DNA of 64,000 nucleotides from Gammaproteobacteria bacterium (GTDB lineage Bacteria; Pseudomonadota; Gammaproteobacteria; Pseudomonadales; Oleiphilaceae): NCBI GenBank assembly GCA_002747055.1, contig PDSQ01000025.1, forward strand, positions 62,001 through 126,000, in the 5' to 3' direction. Shown here piece by piece: positions 27,647 through 36,849 of the stretch. The notes below the pieces were generated by a model. The model did no database searches. It was not told the origin of the DNA and was given only the letters and a program-made list of their open reading frames with translations. A program made the position numbers and the translations under genes. Position 1 is the first letter of the stretch. Each line of letters begins with the position of its first letter.

Positions 27647-28230
27647 ACAGAAGGTTACTTTGTCCAAATGCCAGCAACATCAATTTAACTATAGGAAGCA
27701 TTGAGACCCTTTTCAACCAAAAAGCCAGTTACCAAGAGATAAAAGCACGACCAAAATAGTTGAGTTGCAGCCAACTCACAACTCTAGTTCGCGTTAGATC
27801 TGCCGATACTGGACTAACAGCTTTACCTCACCGATACAAATAGCATCGAATCTGGAGTCTGCCATGAAAGTTGCTTCTCCAATTCACTGCTAAGTCTCCG
27901 TGGTCAATCATTGGAGGCGGTCATATCGGTTTGAATGCGGCCGCCCAGGCGATGCTTCAAGGACAGGATAAATTGACTCAAAAAGATGAAACCGCCCCCA
28001 AAAGCCGTCGGTTTTCCTGGCAAAAACCCCAGTTAAATGAAAAACTAGCGGTATTGACTCGCCAGTCAATCACTTTTTGGTTGAAAAGGATGTTAACACT
28101 TCGTATCCTTCGATTATTGTTTTGCTACCTAGTCGCTTGGATGCATCACAGCCGAGGAGTGGACGGCTGCCAGTTTTCAACACTTTTTTTTAACCCAGTG
28201 GTTTGTTAAAACCGAGCTGCGTGGTACAAC
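27647..28230. other. Intergenic stretch before the cytochrome b561 gene
   Basis: About 580 bases with no gene I can support. A plus-strand open frame at 27871-28209 has no recognisable domain and unusual composition, and I do not call it. The stretch holds one copy of a dispersed 45-bp repeat at 28071 and may be degraded coding or mobile DNA. Confidence 0.5.
28071..28115 (+). repeat. Dispersed intergenic repeat, copy A
   Basis: First of three copies of the pattern CAYTTTTKGGTTGAAAA-N16-TATCCTT, all on the plus strand within 7 kb and all outside genes. The 16-base spacer length is identical in all copies although its sequence varies. See copies at 30378 and 34855. Confidence 0.55.
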
Positions 28231-28806
28231 ATGAATTTAAAAAACACGCGGGATTGTTATGGCATAGTAGCCATACTTGTACATTGGCTAACGGCGTTGG
28301 TCGTTTTTGGGTTGTTTGCGATGGGTTTATGGATGACCGATTTATCCTATTACGATCCCTGGTACCGAACAGCACCACATTATCACAAATCAGTGGGTAT
28401 ACTTTTGGCGTTGCTGTTCGGGTTTAGAATAATATGGCGCTTGATCAATATACAACCAGAACTACCCGCCAGTGTATCAATTTGGGAAAAACACCTGGCA
28501 ACGGTGGTGCACGTGGGTATCTATGGTCTGTTCCTGCTGCTGGCAACTAGTGGTTATCTGATTTCTACAGCGGATGGGCGGTCTATAGAGGTGTTTAACT
28601 GGTTTGAGGTACCGGCGACGATAACGGCGATAGAAAACCAGGAAGACATTGCCGGCGATATTCACCGCTATATGGCTTTTGCCCTGCTTGGTCTGACGGT
28701 ATTACATGCATTAGCGGCGTTGAAACATCACTTTCTGGACAGGGACAGCACCTTAAAACGAATGATCGACCCTGATTTGACTAAAATAACTAAGGATTCA
28801 ATATGA
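28231..28806 (+). CDS. Cytochrome b561, di-heme membrane protein
   Basis: This 191-residue protein has four transmembrane helices. Candidate heme-ligand histidines lie in VAILVHWLTA (about residue 18), APHYHKSVG (about 50), TVVHVGIYG and VLHALAALKHHF. This is the bacterial CybB family, which can pass electrons from quinol to partner proteins or to superoxide. Its stop overlaps the next start (ATGA), coupling it to a periplasmic YceI protein, a frequent pairing in Proteobacteria. The upstream SD is weak. Function beyond membrane electron transfer is inferred. Confidence 0.88.
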   Translation: MNLKNTRDCYGIVAILVHWLTALVVFGLFAMGLWMTDLSYYDPWYRTAPHYHKSVGILLALLFGFRIIWRLINIQPELPASVSIWEKHLATVVHVGIYGLFLLLATSGYLISTADGRSIEVFNWFEVPATITAIENQEDIAGDIHRYMAFALLGLTVLHALAALKHHFLDRDSTLKRMIDPDLTKITKDSI

Positions 28807-29393
28807 AGACGTTTTCTCAACTTAAAACACTCTTGATTACCCTGGTCGCTGTGTGTGCAGCCTCATCAGCATTGGCTGCAGATAGCTACAAAATCGATAC
28901 CAAGGGCGCCCACGCCTTTATCCAATTCAAAATCAAACATCTGGGTTACAGCTGGCTATATGGCCGGTTTGACAGGTTTAATGGCAGCTTGAAACTGGAT
29001 GAAAAACACCCCGAGAATTCGAGCATTGAAGTGACCGTTGATGTCACGAGCGTCAATAGCAATCACGCCGAGCGTGACAAGCATTTACGTGGCTCCGACT
29101 TTTTAGATGTCAAACAATTTCCTACTGCAAGATTTGTCAGCACCAGCGTTGAAGCTACCGATAAAAACACCGCTGTGGTAACTGGCAATATGACGCTGCA
29201 CGGTGTCACCAAAGCAATTCGGATCCCAGTCACTCGAATTGGTGCTGGTTCCGATCCCTGGGGCGGCTACCGTCAGGGGTTCAGCGGTTCCGTCACCCTC
29301 AAGCTGAAAGACTATGGTATAGATTACAACCTGGGCCCGGCTTCTACCGAGGTAGAACTTACCCTGGATATTGAAGCCATCAAACAACAATAG
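28803..29393 (+). CDS. Periplasmic YceI family protein
   Basis: This 196-residue protein has a signal peptide ending at about residue 25 (AASSALA) and a lipocalin-like YceI barrel. Typical stretches are HAFIQFKIKHLGYSWLYGRF, SVNSNHAERDKHLRGSDFLD and MTLHGVTKAIRIPVT. YceI proteins bind polyisoprenoids, probably ubiquinone-like lipids, in the periplasm. The four-base overlap with cytochrome b561 suggests a quinone-related redox pair. Length is normal. Confidence 0.92.
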   Translation: MKTFSQLKTLLITLVAVCAASSALAADSYKIDTKGAHAFIQFKIKHLGYSWLYGRFDRFNGSLKLDEKHPENSSIEVTVDVTSVNSNHAERDKHLRGSDFLDVKQFPTARFVSTSVEATDKNTAVVTGNMTLHGVTKAIRIPVTRIGAGSDPWGGYRQGFSGSVTLKLKDYGIDYNLGPASTEVELTLDIEAIKQQ

Positions 29394-29443
29394 CCTACTC
29401 GCCGTTTGGCACGACATAAACTCAACAACGATGGAATAAGCAG

Positions 29444-30061
29444 ATGAGTGATTTGTATACTCAACTGATTACCGTGTTTTTAGGATTTTTTGCCATCATG
29501 AATCCCATTGCCAATACAGCCGCTTTTGCCGGTTTGGCAGGGGATAAAAGCAAAACGGAACAAATCAAGATTGCAGCAAAAGCATTGCTGATTACTTTTT
29601 TTGTGATTTTGGCTTTTGCTTTGCTTGGAAAAGCGATATTCCACCTGTTTGGCATAACCATTGATGCATTGAGAATAACCGGCGGGATTTTGGTGTTTAT
29701 TGTGGGCTATCACATGCTGAACGGCCATGGCTCACAACTGCATTCCGCCGAAAGCGCCGATGAATCTGATTTGGCAGTATCGCCGTTAGCCGTTCCGCTT
29801 CTTGCCGGCCCTGGAACCATTGCCACCGCAATGAATTACTCTGCGTCTGGTGGAGTGACAGGAATACTGATTACCGTATCGGTATTTGCTGTCTTATGCT
29901 CGATAACCTTCATCTGCTTTATTTTCAGTTCAAGGGTTTTGCTGATCATAGGCAAAAGTGGTCTTAGCATAGTCACTCGATTGATGGGCTTGATTCTTGC
30001 CGTTATTGGAACCCAAATGATCATCTCTGGCGTCACGACTCTCATCAGCAGAATGGGCTGA
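29444..30061 (+). CDS. MarC family integral membrane protein
   Basis: This 205-residue protein has six predicted transmembrane helices in two inverted halves. Family marks include FFAIMNPIANTAAFAGLAGD near the start and SPLAVPLLAGPGTIATAMNY in the middle. MarC/YchE/YhgN proteins (UPF0056) have no established transport activity, and the old antibiotic-resistance link has not held up. It follows YceI by about 50 bases and may belong to that operon. Confidence 0.9.
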   Translation: MSDLYTQLITVFLGFFAIMNPIANTAAFAGLAGDKSKTEQIKIAAKALLITFFVILAFALLGKAIFHLFGITIDALRITGGILVFIVGYHMLNGHGSQLHSAESADESDLAVSPLAVPLLAGPGTIATAMNYSASGGVTGILITVSVFAVLCSITFICFIFSSRVLLIIGKSGLSIVTRLMGLILAVIGTQMIISGVTTLISRMG

Positions 30062-30960
30062 CAGACCGTCGGGGAGCAGCCGTGTTTGTTGCTCCTTGTT
30101 CAATTTCTTTCCCTTCGACCTCGTCAATACAATTAATTCCAGTCATAATCGACGTGTTGCGGCATAACATCGATTCTTCGAACCAATCCCAGATCGTATT
30201 CCTATTCGAGAAATCGACATCATGCCGCTCCCTAGAACAGACGCTTACGCTACTAGCTACCAATTGTTCGTAACCTAGTCATTATGTCGTTTTTACGAAC
30301 GACTCAAGCGGCCTAAGGGTTTGGTCGCAAAGAAAAAGCCAATACTTCAAAGAAAAGTAACTCCCCCGCCGACAAATCATTTTTTGGTTGAAAATAACCC
30401 CAATTCTTCATATCCTTACTGTAAAGGCTAACAATTCTGCGGAGCGTCTTTATTCGTATTCAAGATGCGGCGGCATATTACCTCGATGCACCGGGGTACA
30501 ACTGAGAACACGGATAAAAAGCCGGACAAAATGGTGGTTTTTCGATCACGCATTGGTAGTCGCTATGTGTATTGATATTGAACTGATGGTATTTGTAACA
30601 GGACTAAAGCAGACCACTGATAATGATCACGGCAGCCGTTTCGTTTAAATCCGATCGAAAATCTTGACAAAGCCCTGGCATCAGTACCGCTAACAAAGAT
30701 ATACTCGGTCAATATCAGAATACTCAATATATTGCCAAGACTGACGTATTTAGATTTCAATCTGATGGAATCGAAAGAGATACTGGATGTTGGCTGGATG
30801 AAAACCTGAAATCATTGTCGTGTAAAAGTCGGATGCAAATTTAATGCAGAAGGATACATTGAGTCCTTCGAGCATTGGATTTGCCTCCAACACAGTAAAC
30901 GACAAGAATTAGGGTTTTTGGTCTGCACTTAACAAAACACGAAAAACAAAGGAGCCAAAG
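30062..30960. other. Long intergenic stretch before the repeat lipoprotein
   Basis: About 900 bases with no gene I can support on either strand. It holds copy B of the dispersed repeat at 30378. It also has an AAAGAAAAAGCC/AAAGAAAAGTAAC stretch at about 30330-30360 of a kind common in degenerate intergenic DNA of Gammaproteobacteria. A small hairpin GAAGGA-N9-TCCTTC lies at about 30850-30870. The lipoprotein promoter should lie in the last 100 bases. Confidence 0.5.
30378..30422 (+). repeat. Dispersed intergenic repeat, copy B
   Basis: Second copy of CAYTTTTKGGTTGAAAA-N16-TATCCTT. It is preceded by GCCGACAAAT, similar to GCGGCAAAG before copy C, so the shared element may extend about 12 bases further upstream. 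Confidence 0.55.
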
Positions 30961-32556
30961 ATGAAACAAAAACGCCATCAATTATATTCACTTATGTCGA
31001 CACTGTGTCTGGGCATTCTGCTCAGTGCCTGCGCCACTACACAGAACGAAGACATGAATGCAGTGGACGAAAGAATGGCCCGACTGAATGCCCAGGAGCA
31101 GGAACTTAAGCAACAAAAAGAAGATCTGAGCCTGCAGAAAAGGCAACTCAGCCAGAAAGAACAAGAGCTGAAAAAGCAGATAAATCTAGCCAAACAGGCT
31201 CAGACTACCAAATCCTCCCAGACCACCATGCAATCAGATATAAACGCACCGCTGCTGCCTGGCAATGCAAAGGCCGGTGAGTGTTATGCCCGGGTTTTTG
31301 TACCGCCGAAATACAAAACCACCACAGAAACTGTTTTGAAAAACGCAGAAAGCTACAAACTGGACATTATTCCGGCGACCTATAAAATGGTAGACCAACG
31401 GATAATGGTCAGTGACGCTTCTCAAAAGCTGATAACCATACCTGCCAAGTATAAAACCGTTACCGAAAACGTCTTGGTTCAGGATAAAGAACTGGTCTGG
31501 CGTACTTCGCTGAGCACGAAAAGTCCGGAGGCCAGCTCGCTTCTGTTGGAAACAGCCAAGAAATATGGTATCGACCTGGCTTCCGCCAAACCTGGCGACT
31601 GTTTCCGTGAACACTATCTGCCGCCTAAATACGAAACTGTTTATACGAATGAGCTGGTTTCCGAAGAAAGCTCCCGCATAGAGGTCGTTCCAGCTACATA
31701 CAAGACAGTTACCGAAAAGGTACTGGTGACAGAAGCATCCACCAAACTGGTTAATGTACCTGCGACGTACAAGTACACAGAAGAAAAAATTCTGGTCAAA
31801 GAAGCCCACACCGACTGGAAAAAAGGCCGCGGCCTTATCGAAAAGGTTGACAACAGCACGGGCGAAATCATGTGTTTAGTAGAAGTTCCTGCTGAATACA
31901 AAGTTGTCCGCAAAAAAGTGGTTGATAAACCAGCTCATACAATTGTTCAGAACGTCCCTGCCGAATACAAAACCATTAAAGTACGTAAAATGGTCAGCCC
32001 GGCTTCCGAGAGGAAAGTCGCAATTCCTGCCAAGTACAAAAAAGTGGCTCAGAAAAAGCTGGTCGGAGATGGACAGATCATATGGAATGATGCCCGCGAT
32101 AGGTCACTTGGCAAAAACACTCGTACCGGCAACCAAATTTGCCTGACTGAAATTCCGGCCAAATACCGTAAAGTCAGCAAAAAAGTGGTCGTGACTCCGG
32201 CAAAAACAGAAGTGCAGGAGATTCCGGCTGTGTACAAGACCGTAAAAGTTAAAACTCTTGCAACCGCCGCCCAGGAACGCAAGGTTGTCATTCCGGCTGA
32301 ATATCAGCAGATCACCCGAAAAACCAAGGTCTCTGACGGGCATCTGGAATGGCGTTCGGTATTGTGTGAAACTAACACCACAGCTGGCCTGATTTCAAAA
32401 TTGCAATCAGCCCTGTCTGCGAAAAACTATGAACCAGGCCCTGTCGATGGCAAGTACGGCGCCAAGACTGCAGCTGCGATAAAGAAATATCAGATGGACA
32501 AAGGCTTAGCTACAGGCGGTCTGACCATGGAAACACTCAAGAGTCTGGGCATATAA
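30961..32556 (+). CDS. Repeat-rich lipoprotein with coiled coil and peptidoglycan-binding domain
   Basis: This 531-residue lipoprotein has a signal peptide ending LSAC (lipid on Cys24). A glutamine/lysine-rich coiled coil follows at about 34-84. Four repeats of roughly 90-105 residues come next, each starting with one cysteine (C108, C214, C305, C394) and a V/I/L-P-x-x-Y-K/E/R motif. Each contains further IPAxYKTV-type strands with KVLV-type ends. The last ~60 residues are a PG_binding_1 domain (VDGKYGAKTAAAIKKYQ). It should sit in the outer membrane and grip peptidoglycan. AAAGGAG lies just upstream of the ATG, and a strong terminator follows. I know no characterised homologue of the repeat. 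Confidence 0.8.
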   Translation: MKQKRHQLYSLMSTLCLGILLSACATTQNEDMNAVDERMARLNAQEQELKQQKEDLSLQKRQLSQKEQELKKQINLAKQAQTTKSSQTTMQSDINAPLLPGNAKAGECYARVFVPPKYKTTTETVLKNAESYKLDIIPATYKMVDQRIMVSDASQKLITIPAKYKTVTENVLVQDKELVWRTSLSTKSPEASSLLLETAKKYGIDLASAKPGDCFREHYLPPKYETVYTNELVSEESSRIEVVPATYKTVTEKVLVTEASTKLVNVPATYKYTEEKILVKEAHTDWKKGRGLIEKVDNSTGEIMCLVEVPAEYKVVRKKVVDKPAHTIVQNVPAEYKTIKVRKMVSPASERKVAIPAKYKKVAQKKLVGDGQIIWNDARDRSLGKNTRTGNQICLTEIPAKYRKVSKKVVVTPAKTEVQEIPAVYKTVKVKTLATAAQERKVVIPAEYQQITRKTKVSDGHLEWRSVLCETNTTAGLISKLQSALSAKNYEPGPVDGKYGAKTAAAIKKYQMDKGLATGGLTMETLKSLGI

Positions 32557-32612
32557 ACCTGGAAGTTCTTGGAAGTTTTTCTAGCTGAAAATTTCCAGTG
32601 AACACCCATTCA

Positions 32613-32650
32613 AAAGCCAACGCTTCCTGAACGAAACGTTGGCTTTTTTA
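32613..32650 (+). terminator. Intrinsic terminator of the repeat lipoprotein
   Basis: AAAGCCAACG and CGTTGGCTTT form a 10-bp stem around a 14-base loop, followed by a T run. It lies 57 bases past the stop codon, so the gene is a single transcription unit. Confidence 0.9.
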
Positions 32651-32741
32651 TACCTGAACAATCCTACCCACAAGTTAAGTCGCTTTTTGCCTGACATGAC
32701 CAGAATGTCATTCGTTGAGAGGGCCCGAAATCGGCGAATAT

Positions 32742-33524
32742 CTAGGGTTTAAACCTCTTTACTATTTCACCATGTTTAAAAACCAGCATTTCACCCGGCT
32801 CCATCTGATGCCAGGTTTCGTTTTCTGTAAGAGGCTGAGTCGCGATAACACTGACCACGTCATTTGGCGTAGTCTCATCGACAAAATCAATTCGGATATC
32901 GTCATCTTTCAGTACCGCCTCTCCGAATGGTGCCGCACGACGTATCCAGAACAGCTTGGTCGAGCAATAACAGTACAGGTGTCTGGAGTCACTCAGCATC
33001 ACGTTAAAAACACCTAGCTGATTGACTTCTTTAAACAACCGACGAAGTTCTTTAAACAGCTTAGTGGTACTTCGAGGGTAGCTCGGAAACTGTTCTTTTA
33101 ACTGGCCTAACAAATAGCAGAGTGCATACTCGCTATCTGTAGTGCCTATGGGCAGATGAGAACTCAAGCCACATTTCTTGACCCCTTTTAACTGGCCGTT
33201 ATGCACATAAACCCAAGGGAACCCCCACATTTCGCGCGAGAATGGATGGGTATTGGCCAAACAGACTTTGCCTGAATTTGCCTGCCGTATATGACTCAAA
33301 ACAATATGGCTTTTGATCGGATAATTCTTCACAAATTCAGCCAGTTCAGAACTACTACTGGCACTGGCATCTTTAAACTCCCGTACACCCTTACCATTTT
33401 CAAAAAAACTGATTCCCCAACCATCCTGATGGGGGCCAGTGTCGCCGCCACGACGAATCAGCCCGGCAAAACTGAAACAAATATCCGTGGGAACATTCGC
33501 ACTCATTCCCAAAAGTTCACACAC
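32742..33524 (-). CDS. Class II glutamine amidotransferase, YafJ type
   Basis: I start this 260-residue protein at GTG 33524, preceded by AAGGAG at nine bases. It then opens with Met-Cys-Glu-Leu-Leu-Gly, placing the catalytic cysteine at position 2 as the Ntn fold needs; the longer frame would bury that cysteine. TDICFSFAGLIRRGGDTGPHQDGWGISF and HIRQANSG match YafJ/YafJ-like proteins. GTTDSEYALCYLL is the second substrate-binding stretch. No synthase domain is fused, so the ammonia acceptor is unknown. It is an isolated gene between two lipoprotein genes. Confidence 0.9.
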   Translation of the reverse strand: MCELLGMSANVPTDICFSFAGLIRRGGDTGPHQDGWGISFFENGKGVREFKDASASSSSELAEFVKNYPIKSHIVLSHIRQANSGKVCLANTHPFSREMWGFPWVYVHNGQLKGVKKCGLSSHLPIGTTDSEYALCYLLGQLKEQFPSYPRSTTKLFKELRRLFKEVNQLGVFNVMLSDSRHLYCYCSTKLFWIRRAAPFGEAVLKDDDIRIDFVDETTPNDVVSVIATQPLTENETWHQMEPGEMLVFKHGEIVKRFKP

Positions 33525-33627
33525 TAGGAAAACTCCTTGTCGATTGATAGACAGCTGATGATTGCTGGCGCTAATTGAAAGCGACCTGTATTGCAATGCT
33601 TTTTACCGTTTTGAACTTCTCGTCGAT

Positions 33628-34644
33628 CTAATCTCCTTTTAGAAAAGTCAACACGATTTCGTTTTGTTGATTGATCAACAAAAGACGCAATCCGTTCAAT
33701 CGGTAAGCTACCACTTGCCGCATAGCCTGATTAAAAGCATTGGGTGTCTCCATCGTTTGGCACATTTTTCTCGTCGCAGCAAGGTTGCTAAAGGTGATTT
33801 GCCCATCGGCAATCCGTATTACCTTGCCGGTGTAGTCGTTACATCCATCATTGCCAAAGACTTTCATTTGCGTCAGATTGATTTCCATCGTAGGCATGCG
33901 CGATATTGACTCGACGGACTGCCCCATTATACTGACAGCCGTCCAGATATCATGTATACGCCAATCGGTTTTATTTTCCATCGCTTTTGTGTAGGACAGT
34001 ATTTCATTGTTTTTTTGATCATAAAAAACAATATGGTCGTCAATCACCCGATAGCTATCAACTTCACTCAATGCGTCTAAATAATCTCGTTCGACATTTT
34101 TATCTATACAGGCCATTAGCGTGGTGGCGATATTGCCAAAAGTGATAGTTTTAGCAGTCAATCGGTTAATTTGCCCCATATAACCGTTACAACCTGCCGA
34201 TCCTCCGATTTGCATACGATTTAAATCAATGACTATGTCAGGTCGACCGATACCTTTATCAAAGTGACTAGCGTAGATCGTTTGCAGTCGCCATTTGCCG
34301 CCGACTCGAATTCTGGAATCCGCTTTCTTTTCCAGGGTTTGGAGCAAAATATATTTGACGGAAGATCCGTCGGCGGTAGGATGATTCTCGACCTCTTTTT
34401 TTACTTTTACTTTTTTTAGGTAACCCTGTTGAAACTCGAAACCGTCGATATCTGCATAAAAGTTTTGCCAGTTTGCATCATCGACGTTGTCACCGGTATA
34501 GGTATTGAGGCATTGCATGGTTGCAACTCCGGCCGAACACTCGGTTTTGATGCCACTTACCCAAAACACGGTATATTGATGAGTTGAACAGGATTGGAGT
34601 AATACAACGAATATCAGCGTTGAAAACAACTTGATTGACTTCAT
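33628..34644 (-). CDS. Lipoprotein with DUF4377 and two META domains
   Basis: This 338-residue lipoprotein has the lipobox LLQSC (Cys19). Residues ~25-105 match DUF4377 (VSGIKTECSAGVATMQCLNTY and FYADIDGFEFQQGYLKKVKV). Two META/HslJ-type domains follow at about 115-220 and 230-335. Each has the motif NGYMG- or NDYTG-like after GCN/GCND (GSAGCNGYMGQI; GNDGCNDYTGKV), and TLMACID or TRKMCQT. META proteins are heat-shock or antibiotic-tolerance associated in E. coli (HslJ). The pair of META domains after DUF4377 in one chain is less common. Location is probably the periplasmic face of the outer membrane. Confidence 0.85.
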   Translation of the reverse strand: MKSIKLFSTLIFVVLLQSCSTHQYTVFWVSGIKTECSAGVATMQCLNTYTGDNVDDANWQNFYADIDGFEFQQGYLKKVKVKKEVENHPTADGSSVKYILLQTLEKKADSRIRVGGKWRLQTIYASHFDKGIGRPDIVIDLNRMQIGGSAGCNGYMGQINRLTAKTITFGNIATTLMACIDKNVERDYLDALSEVDSYRVIDDHIVFYDQKNNEILSYTKAMENKTDWRIHDIWTAVSIMGQSVESISRMPTMEINLTQMKVFGNDGCNDYTGKVIRIADGQITFSNLAATRKMCQTMETPNAFNQAMRQVVAYRLNGLRLLLINQQNEIVLTFLKGD

Positions 34645-35038
34645 GTTAGTTGACTGCCTGCTTACCTGGACACATATTCTATCTATTCCGGCTTGTTATT
34701 TTAGTCAAAAAACATAAACCGAAACAGGTTTTATCGGATTTAAAACCAACCTATCCAATGCCCTTGAACAAAGGATAGTTTTATACGCACTCGGCATGCT
34801 ATTCATTTATTGTCCTGAGTATCTTTTAACCCTATGTTTTCCGTAGCGGCAAAGCACTTTTGGGTTGAAAAGGGCCGTAATTATTCCTATCCTTAATAAC
34901 GGTCGGCTTCGTTGCAACAACCCTCTAAGCCACGCGAACAAGGCTTCCATTGTCCTGCTTGACTACGTGAATGCCGTTTATGTAAACGAGCCTGGCCGCC
35001 AGCTTTGACTTCGTGTCCGCTGCAAACTGTAATAAGCT
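34645..35038. other. Intergenic stretch between divergent META lipoprotein and porin genes
   Basis: About 390 bases with no supported gene. It holds repeat copy C (34855) and must carry both divergent promoters. No other clear element is seen. Confidence 0.5.
34855..34899 (+). repeat. Dispersed intergenic repeat, copy C
   Basis: Third copy of CAYTTTTKGGTTGAAAA-N16-TATCCTT, here CACTTTTGGGTTGAAAAG followed 15 bases later by TATCCTT, in the same orientation as the others. Confidence 0.55.
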
Positions 35039-36424
35039 GTGAAGCGTATTATGCTAAAAATCCTTATAAATCAAAAAGCAACGTGCAGCTCAATTTGGAT
35101 CGCAGTGCTTGTGTGCCTGCTCGGCTGGAAACAAGCATGGGCTGAATCTTTCAGCTTGAACCAAGAAAAGTATCGATTCAGTGGCTTTGCCACCATAGGC
35201 GCCGCTCGCGGTGGCAACAACACTTTAGGTTTTCGACGCAATAACTCTCAGGAAGGCCATTTCAACAGTCACTGGTCATTAGAGCCGGACACCTTGCTGG
35301 GACTGCACCTGGATGCCGATTTTTCTCAAAATCTTGCGGGTGCCGTACAGCTAGTTGCACGTGACCGCACCGGTAATGATTTTAAAGATATGGTCGGATG
35401 GGCCTATTTAAGATATCACCTGAATCCTGCTTTCGCAGTTCGCGCCGGTCGCTTTGGATTAGACCTGTTTTTGCTATCCGAGTATCGTAGCCTGGGACTT
35501 GCCTATCTTTGGGTCCGTCCGCCGATGGAATTCTATGGATCGATTTCTTTTGATCACGTTGATGGTTTGGATATTGCTTATCAACGACAACTCGATGATG
35601 GTTATTTAGAAATAAAACTTTTTGCCGGCCAAACGCAAAACACGCTTGGCCACCAAAGGGATGAAGTCGATTTCATTTTGGCTCCCGTGTACGGCTTGAC
35701 CGTTACCTGGGAAGATACCCATTGGCGAATCAAGCTGGGACTCTCCAATGATAGATTCGATAAAAAAATGAGTCGCGAATTTGGTGCGACACAATTGATC
35801 GACGCGTTAGAGCAAACCACCGCGGGCATTCAAGGAACACCGATCGTCTGGCCAGAAGCCCCGCGACTGGCCGATGACCTGGATATGAAAGGGACAGGTA
35901 TCAATTACTACTCACTGGGCGCAGCCTATGATGCCAACCCCTGGATGGTTCAGGCCGAAGTGGCTTTGATCGCTTCCGATTATGCCATGTATCAGGACCA
36001 TTACAGTAGCTATTTAAGCTTTGGTTACCGCGTCGGCCCGACAACGCTTTACGCGATGACAGCCCTCGCCGAAAGCCGAAATGACCGAAAACTCATCCCC
36101 GAACCGACGCTGGCTCTTCCGGACACTATTGGTTCTTTGCCACAGTCTGAACAAGATGCCCTGATCGAATCCTCAAACAGTCAGTTAGCGGTCTTGTCGC
36201 AGCTGCACGGGTCTCTGCAGAAATATCATGATGCAACCATCGTCGATCAGAAAACCCTTTCATTGGGCATACGCTGGGATATTCTTCACAATTTAGTTTT
36301 TAAGGTTCAGTTGGATAGAACAGAGGTGAAAGCTTACGGCAGCGCATTGTGGGACCCACCCGAAACCCTGACAAAAAACCAGACCCTGAATACCTATTCC
36401 TTAAACCTGAATTACGTGTTTTAA
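35039..36424 (+). CDS. Outer-membrane porin-like beta-barrel
   Basis: This 461-residue protein has a signal peptide (hydrophobic WIAVLVCLLGWKQAWA, cleaved near residue 35). The rest is rich in alternating strands and ends in the C-terminal Phe pattern of outer-membrane barrels (TYSLNLNYVF). Stretches such as LEPDTLLGLHLDADFSQNLAGAVQLVAR and YLRYHLNPAFAVRAGRFGLDLFLLSEY resemble porins found beside phosphate- or sugar-sensing genes. A GTG at 35039 or an ATG four codons later could be the start; neither has a strong SD. It begins a three-gene unit with a binding-protein-like gene and a diguanylate cyclase. Confidence 0.8.
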   Translation: MKRIMLKILINQKATCSSIWIAVLVCLLGWKQAWAESFSLNQEKYRFSGFATIGAARGGNNTLGFRRNNSQEGHFNSHWSLEPDTLLGLHLDADFSQNLAGAVQLVARDRTGNDFKDMVGWAYLRYHLNPAFAVRAGRFGLDLFLLSEYRSLGLAYLWVRPPMEFYGSISFDHVDGLDIAYQRQLDDGYLEIKLFAGQTQNTLGHQRDEVDFILAPVYGLTVTWEDTHWRIKLGLSNDRFDKKMSREFGATQLIDALEQTTAGIQGTPIVWPEAPRLADDLDMKGTGINYYSLGAAYDANPWMVQAEVALIASDYAMYQDHYSSYLSFGYRVGPTTLYAMTALAESRNDRKLIPEPTLALPDTIGSLPQSEQDALIESSNSQLAVLSQLHGSLQKYHDATIVDQKTLSLGIRWDILHNLVFKVQLDRTEVKAYGSALWDPPETLTKNQTLNTYSLNLNYVF

Positions 36425-36426
36425 CG

Positions 36427-36849
36427 ATGAAACGACTGTTAGCATTGACAACAATACTGACAATACTGTTTTCAAACAGTATTGGCGCTGGTGTAGTTGT
36501 AATTGTCAATCAAGAAAACAAAGTCGATTCATTTAATCACCGCCAAATCATCGATATCTACATGGGCAGAAATCTTTACTTTCCCAATGGTAGCCGGGTG
36601 ATACGTTTAGATCAGCCTCCCGACTCAATTATACGTTCGAAGTTTTATCAAGCTCTGTTAGGTAAAACCGTCGCCCAGGTCAATGCTTATTGGGCACGCT
36701 TGCTTTTCACCGGTAGAGGCAGACCACCCCATACGCTGGAAAGTACCCGCCAGGTGCTGGAAGCCGTTCGCGACAACATAAATGCCATTGGCTATATCGA
36801 TGAGTCATCGCTCGACGATTCAGTCAAGGTTGTCGGGCATGTCGATTAA
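36427..36849 (+). CDS. Small periplasmic phosphate-binding-like protein
   Basis: This 140-residue protein starts at ATG 36427, two bases after the porin stop. It has a signal peptide (MKRLLALTTILTILFSNSIGA). The rest matches the short PBP-like family related to PstS (VVVIVNQENKVDSFNHRQIIDIYMGRNLYFPNGSRVIRLDQPP, then INAIGYIDESSL). Such half-size proteins usually accompany a porin and a sensor rather than an ABC transporter. It overlaps the following cyclase gene by 11 bases, a sign of coupling. Ligand unknown; an oxyanion is likely. Confidence 0.8.
   Translation: MKRLLALTTILTILFSNSIGAGVVVIVNQENKVDSFNHRQIIDIYMGRNLYFPNGSRVIRLDQPPDSIIRSKFYQALLGKTVAQVNAYWARLLFTGRGRPPHTLESTRQVLEAVRDNINAIGYIDESSLDDSVKVVGHVD

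Noticed and set aside
27871..28209. Plus-strand open frame of 112 codons
   Set aside because: No recognisable domain, no clear ribosome site, and it overlaps a dispersed repeat; treated as intergenic.
30062..30960. Search for small genes or structural RNA in the long gap
   Set aside because: No ribosome site with a plausible frame and no tRNA-like arm were found.
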